Source: CAZWDO01 sp964632485 [NCBI: uncultured bacterium]
GTDB taxonomy: Bacteria; JAGOEH01
Direction: 5' to 3'
DNA length: 16,708 nt
Assembly (NCBI GenBank): GCA_964632485.1
Contig: CAZWDO010000019.1
Coordinates: 2,114-18,821, forward strand
Made by a program: the position numbers and the translations under genes. Shown piece after piece: positions 15,165 through 16,708 of the stretch. A model generated the notes under the pieces. The model ran no database searches. It saw nothing but the letters and a program-made list of their open reading frames with translations, and had not been told where the DNA came from. Every line of letters starts with the position of its first letter. Position 1 is the stretch's first letter.

Positions 15165-15290
15165 GGGAAGAGAAGATAGAACCACGAAAACCACGAAAGC
15201 ACGAAAAGAGAAAAAGAAGATGGATTCCGGGTCAAGCCCGGAATGACGAGGGTTGATTACCCATGGATTCCGGGTCAAGCCCGGAATGAC
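15165..15290. repeat. Intergenic repeat cluster A-B-B
   Basis: A (15165-15218), B (15219-15247) and B (15263-15290). Same order as the start of the cluster in the transposase gene. The second B is followed by a small AT-rich gene. Confidence 0.85.
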
Positions 15291-15315
15291 GATGGACGGA
15301 TTACAAGAGGAGATT

Positions 15316-15489
15316 ATGAAAAATAACTATTGCGACTTATCAGAAAAAGAAATTCTAAAATTGCCTGAAGATGTTCATGGATTATTGCTGTCCCCGTTTC
15401 ATTTTAATTTAAAAGATGGGTATATACTTGTTCCAGAAGATACCTTTAAAAATATGATAGACGCAATAGTCAAGTATACAAAAAGTTAA
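15316..15489 (+). CDS. Small AT-rich gene, likely recent acquisition
   Basis: AGAGGAG precedes ATG 15316; upstream codons in the same frame are translated repeat B. The 57-residue product (MKNNYCDLSEKEILKLPEDV at the start) has no signal peptide or membrane span and no motif I recognise. By my count its GC is about 29% (50 of 174), against well over 50% for its neighbours, and its codons are A/T-ending. It sits between a repeat cluster and a short CACGGCAG tandem. This is the usual picture of a single-gene insertion (moron). Confidence 0.65.
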   Translation: MKNNYCDLSEKEILKLPEDVHGLLLSPFHFNLKDGYILVPEDTFKNMIDAIVKYTKS

Positions 15490-15537
15490 GCCGTCTGCAC
15501 GGCAGCACGGCAGCACGTTAAATGAAAGGAGTTCGGT

Positions 15538-16086
15538 ATGAAAGAGAAGGCGAAGTCGGCGGCGATCACGCCCGGCCAGGTCAGTCATATCTGGGCGCTG
15601 ACGCGGAAGGAGCTGGGTTTCGACAGCGAATGGCTGTACGGGTTTTTGGAGACGAATTTCGGAGTGGAGCGACTGCATGAACTGGACGCATCAACGGCGA
15701 ACCGCGCGATAGACGCGCTGCGGCGTCTGTGCGGGAAGGAGAGATCGAGCTGGCGGATCACGGCGGCGCAGATCGGGGCGATCGGGCATCGGTTAGCGGA
15801 GCTGCATATCACGGATTCGGGGGCTCGGAAGCTATGCGCGCGTGTGTCGCGGGGCCGGGTTGAGGAATGGCGGTGGCTGGGGTGGCAAGAGGCGCGGGGA
15901 CTGATCGCGCTGCTGGAGAAGCTTCGGCAGGCGAACGCGGCGCGTTCAAGCGGTGGCCATGGCCTCAATGCAAGGGAGGAAAGCGGAGAGAAGATAAAAC
16001 CACGAAACACACAGAAAGCACGAAAAGAGAAAGAGCATACGACGGAAAGAGGAAGCGAAGATAGAATGTCGGCGGGTGTCGGATGA
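15538..16086 (+). CDS. gemA: GemA-like (Mu gp16, DUF1018) protein with repeat-derived tail
   Basis: AAAGGAG precedes ATG 15538. The first ~145 of 182 residues match the GemA/DUF1018 layout: ITPGQVSHIWALTRKELGFD, a YGFLETNFGVERLHELDA segment, an IDALRRLCG helix, then a second helical half (RITAAQIGAIGHRLAELHIT, WLGWQEARGLIALLEKLR). Mu GemA modulates host gene expression and supercoiling. From residue about 149 the tail is family A read in frame (EKIKPRNTQKARKEKEHTTE), so the natural C-terminus seems to have been replaced or extended. The stop overlaps the next start (ATGA). Confidence 0.78.
   Translation: MKEKAKSAAITPGQVSHIWALTRKELGFDSEWLYGFLETNFGVERLHELDASTANRAIDALRRLCGKERSSWRITAAQIGAIGHRLAELHITDSGARKLCARVSRGRVEEWRWLGWQEARGLIALLEKLRQANAARSSGGHGLNAREESGEKIKPRNTQKARKEKEHTTERGSEDRMSAGVG
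15983..16045. repeat. Family A repeat forming the GemA tail
   Basis: Contains the AACCACGAAACACACAGAAA block and a purine-rich end, in the frame that gives PRNTQKARKEKE. It continues for about 35 more bases to the stop at 16084. Confidence 0.75.
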
Positions 16087-16298
16087 CGGAACGGGATTTG
16101 AACGTTCGTCCGGATACGGGCTGGGACACGCATGTGAGAGACGATCACACCGCTCGGGAGAACATGGATTTTGTTTTATGGAAATGCGTCATGAATGCGT
16201 CGGGGATGCCGCGGGATATTCGGGAAGATGCTATGAAACTTTTATGCGAAAGATGGGCTGGAAGCCCATGCCACGGCCACGGGGCACTTATGTCGTAA
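16083..16298 (+). CDS. Small phage protein ending in repeat D
   Basis: The start overlaps the GemA stop (ATGA). The 71-residue product is acidic to neutral (MTERDLNVRPDTGWDTHVRD at the start) with a helical part (ENMDFVLWKCVMNASGMPRD). The last 14 residues (WAGSPCHGHGALMS) are family D in frame. Family unknown. A competing frame over the same bases (from 16076) is the upstream extension of the next gene and is not used. Confidence 0.5.
   Translation: MTERDLNVRPDTGWDTHVRDDHTARENMDFVLWKCVMNASGMPRDIREDAMKLLCERWAGSPCHGHGALMS
16251..16276. repeat. Family D palindrome at the end of the small gene
   Basis: AGATGGGCTGGAAGCCCATG then CCACGG. Same element as 10367-10394, read in the same frame as the 9380 copy (AGSPCHG). 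Confidence 0.75.
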
Positions 16299-16315
16299 CG
16301 AAAGGAGTCGATATT

Positions 16316-16540
16316 ATGCGTTTGCTTTTTGTCAGGTGGTATGATGCGCATCGGTTTTTATTGCCGGTCGCGGCGACATTTGGTATGGTCCGTAATCCGC
16401 CGCAATTCAGGAACTGGACGTTGGCGCTGGTGATCGGGATAGAGGCGTTGAACTGGAGTTTGGCGCTGGTGATCGGGTTTGAGCGCGGTAGCGTTATCGG
16501 AGCAGACGGCGGAGAGGCAGGGGCGCATGAACAGAGATGA
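16316..16540 (+). CDS. Small membrane protein with a 13-residue internal repeat
   Basis: AAAGGAG precedes ATG 16316. The 74-residue product starts MRLLFVRWYDAHRFLLPVAA and contains two copies of NW(T/S)LALVIG(I/F)E, a 39-base tandem (16411 and 16450). Together they make one or two hydrophobic spans. The C-terminus is hydrophilic (GADGGEAGAHEQR). The function is unknown. Such small membrane genes are common in phage early or middle regions. Confidence 0.55.
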   Translation: MRLLFVRWYDAHRFLLPVAATFGMVRNPPQFRNWTLALVIGIEALNWSLALVIGFERGSVIGADGGEAGAHEQR

Positions 16541-16708
16541 GCGAGCGGCCTGGGTTCGAATTTTGCGGCTGGCGATCGAGAAACGAATTCTCTGGTGGCG
16601 GATGGAGATGCTGTACCGTAATGTACGGATTAATGTAAAACCTACTGATTTCGGGAAGAGGGAGTTGGAGCAGCTAAGCGATGTTAGGGTTGTGTTGACA
16701 AGGGATGG
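16527..16708 (+). CDS. Partial small protein, cut by window edge
   Basis: ATG 16527 overlaps the end of the previous gene by 14 bases; GGAG lies about 10 bases upstream. Sixty codons are open to the edge. The start is helical and basic (MNRDERAAWVRILRLAIEKR), with a WWRMEML segment after it. Not recognised. Confidence 0.45.
   Translation, partial: MNRDERAAWVRILRLAIEKRILWWRMEMLYRNVRINVKPTDFGKRELEQLSDVRVVLTRD

Larger units (their letters stand above)
6679..16708 (+). mobile_element. Mu-like transposable prophage, left (early) part; right end outside window
   Basis: The gene order matches the Mu early region: leftward repressor, divergent Ner-like regulator, DDE transposase A, AAA+ ATPase B, small accessory genes, Gam, GemA. 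The transposase and ATPase keep their catalytic motifs, so the element may have been active recently. The left boundary is uncertain (6.5-6.9 kb); the TG at 6679 is only a candidate. The right end, late genes and target-site duplication are not in this window. Confidence 0.85.

Noticed and set aside
14456-15235. 259-codon minus-strand frame
   Set aside because: Antisense to the winged-HTH end and gam, and ends in repeat peptides.

Overview
The window joins a bacterial chromosome (about 1-6670) to the left, early-gene part of a Mu-like transposable prophage (about 6680-16708, running off the right edge). The chromosomal part has moderate GC and encodes, on the minus strand, a secreted von Willebrand factor A protein with a FlgD-like C-terminal domain, followed 12 bases later by a PorV/PorQ-type outer membrane protein that runs off the left edge. 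That pairing suggests a Gram-negative bacterium of the FCB-like groups or a related candidate phylum. I cannot name the species. The VWA gene is split by a single-base frameshift at a T4 run; one extra T joins the two halves smoothly.

From 6042 to 7800 there is no convincing gene. This stretch holds a textbook promoter (TTGACA-17-TATAAT) for the chromosomal operon, a roughly 400-base leader, the probable host/phage junction, two sets of short tandem repeats built on TGTTC, and a cluster of dispersed repeats.

The prophage early region follows the Mu order: a leftward CI-type repressor (7801-8379); a divergent control region with two identical operator-like sites; a rightward Ner-like protein made of two tandem HTH units; a small Cys-rich protein; the DDE transposase A; the AAA+ target-selection ATPase B; a 35-residue membrane peptide; a small HTH protein; a 41-residue Gam-like fragment; a two-part DNA-binding protein; Gam; an AT-rich small gene; GemA; and three further small genes, the last cut by the window edge. 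Most start codons overlap the previous stop (ATGA or TGATG), so the operon is probably translationally coupled.

The most unusual feature is a set of at least five short dispersed repeat families, called A to E here. A is a purine-rich block around ACCACGAAA. B is a palindrome, ATTCCGGG-loop-CCCGGAAT. C is a block of about 41 bases. D is a GGGCTGGAAGCCC palindrome. E is a block of about 50-76 bases. They recur in a preferred order (A, then B, then C or D). They lie in intergenic gaps and also, in frame and without stops, inside the transposase (three places), the two-part DNA-binding protein, the GemA tail and a small gene's C-terminus. This resembles the known in-frame palindromic elements of Rickettsia, here concentrated in the early genes of a transposable phage.
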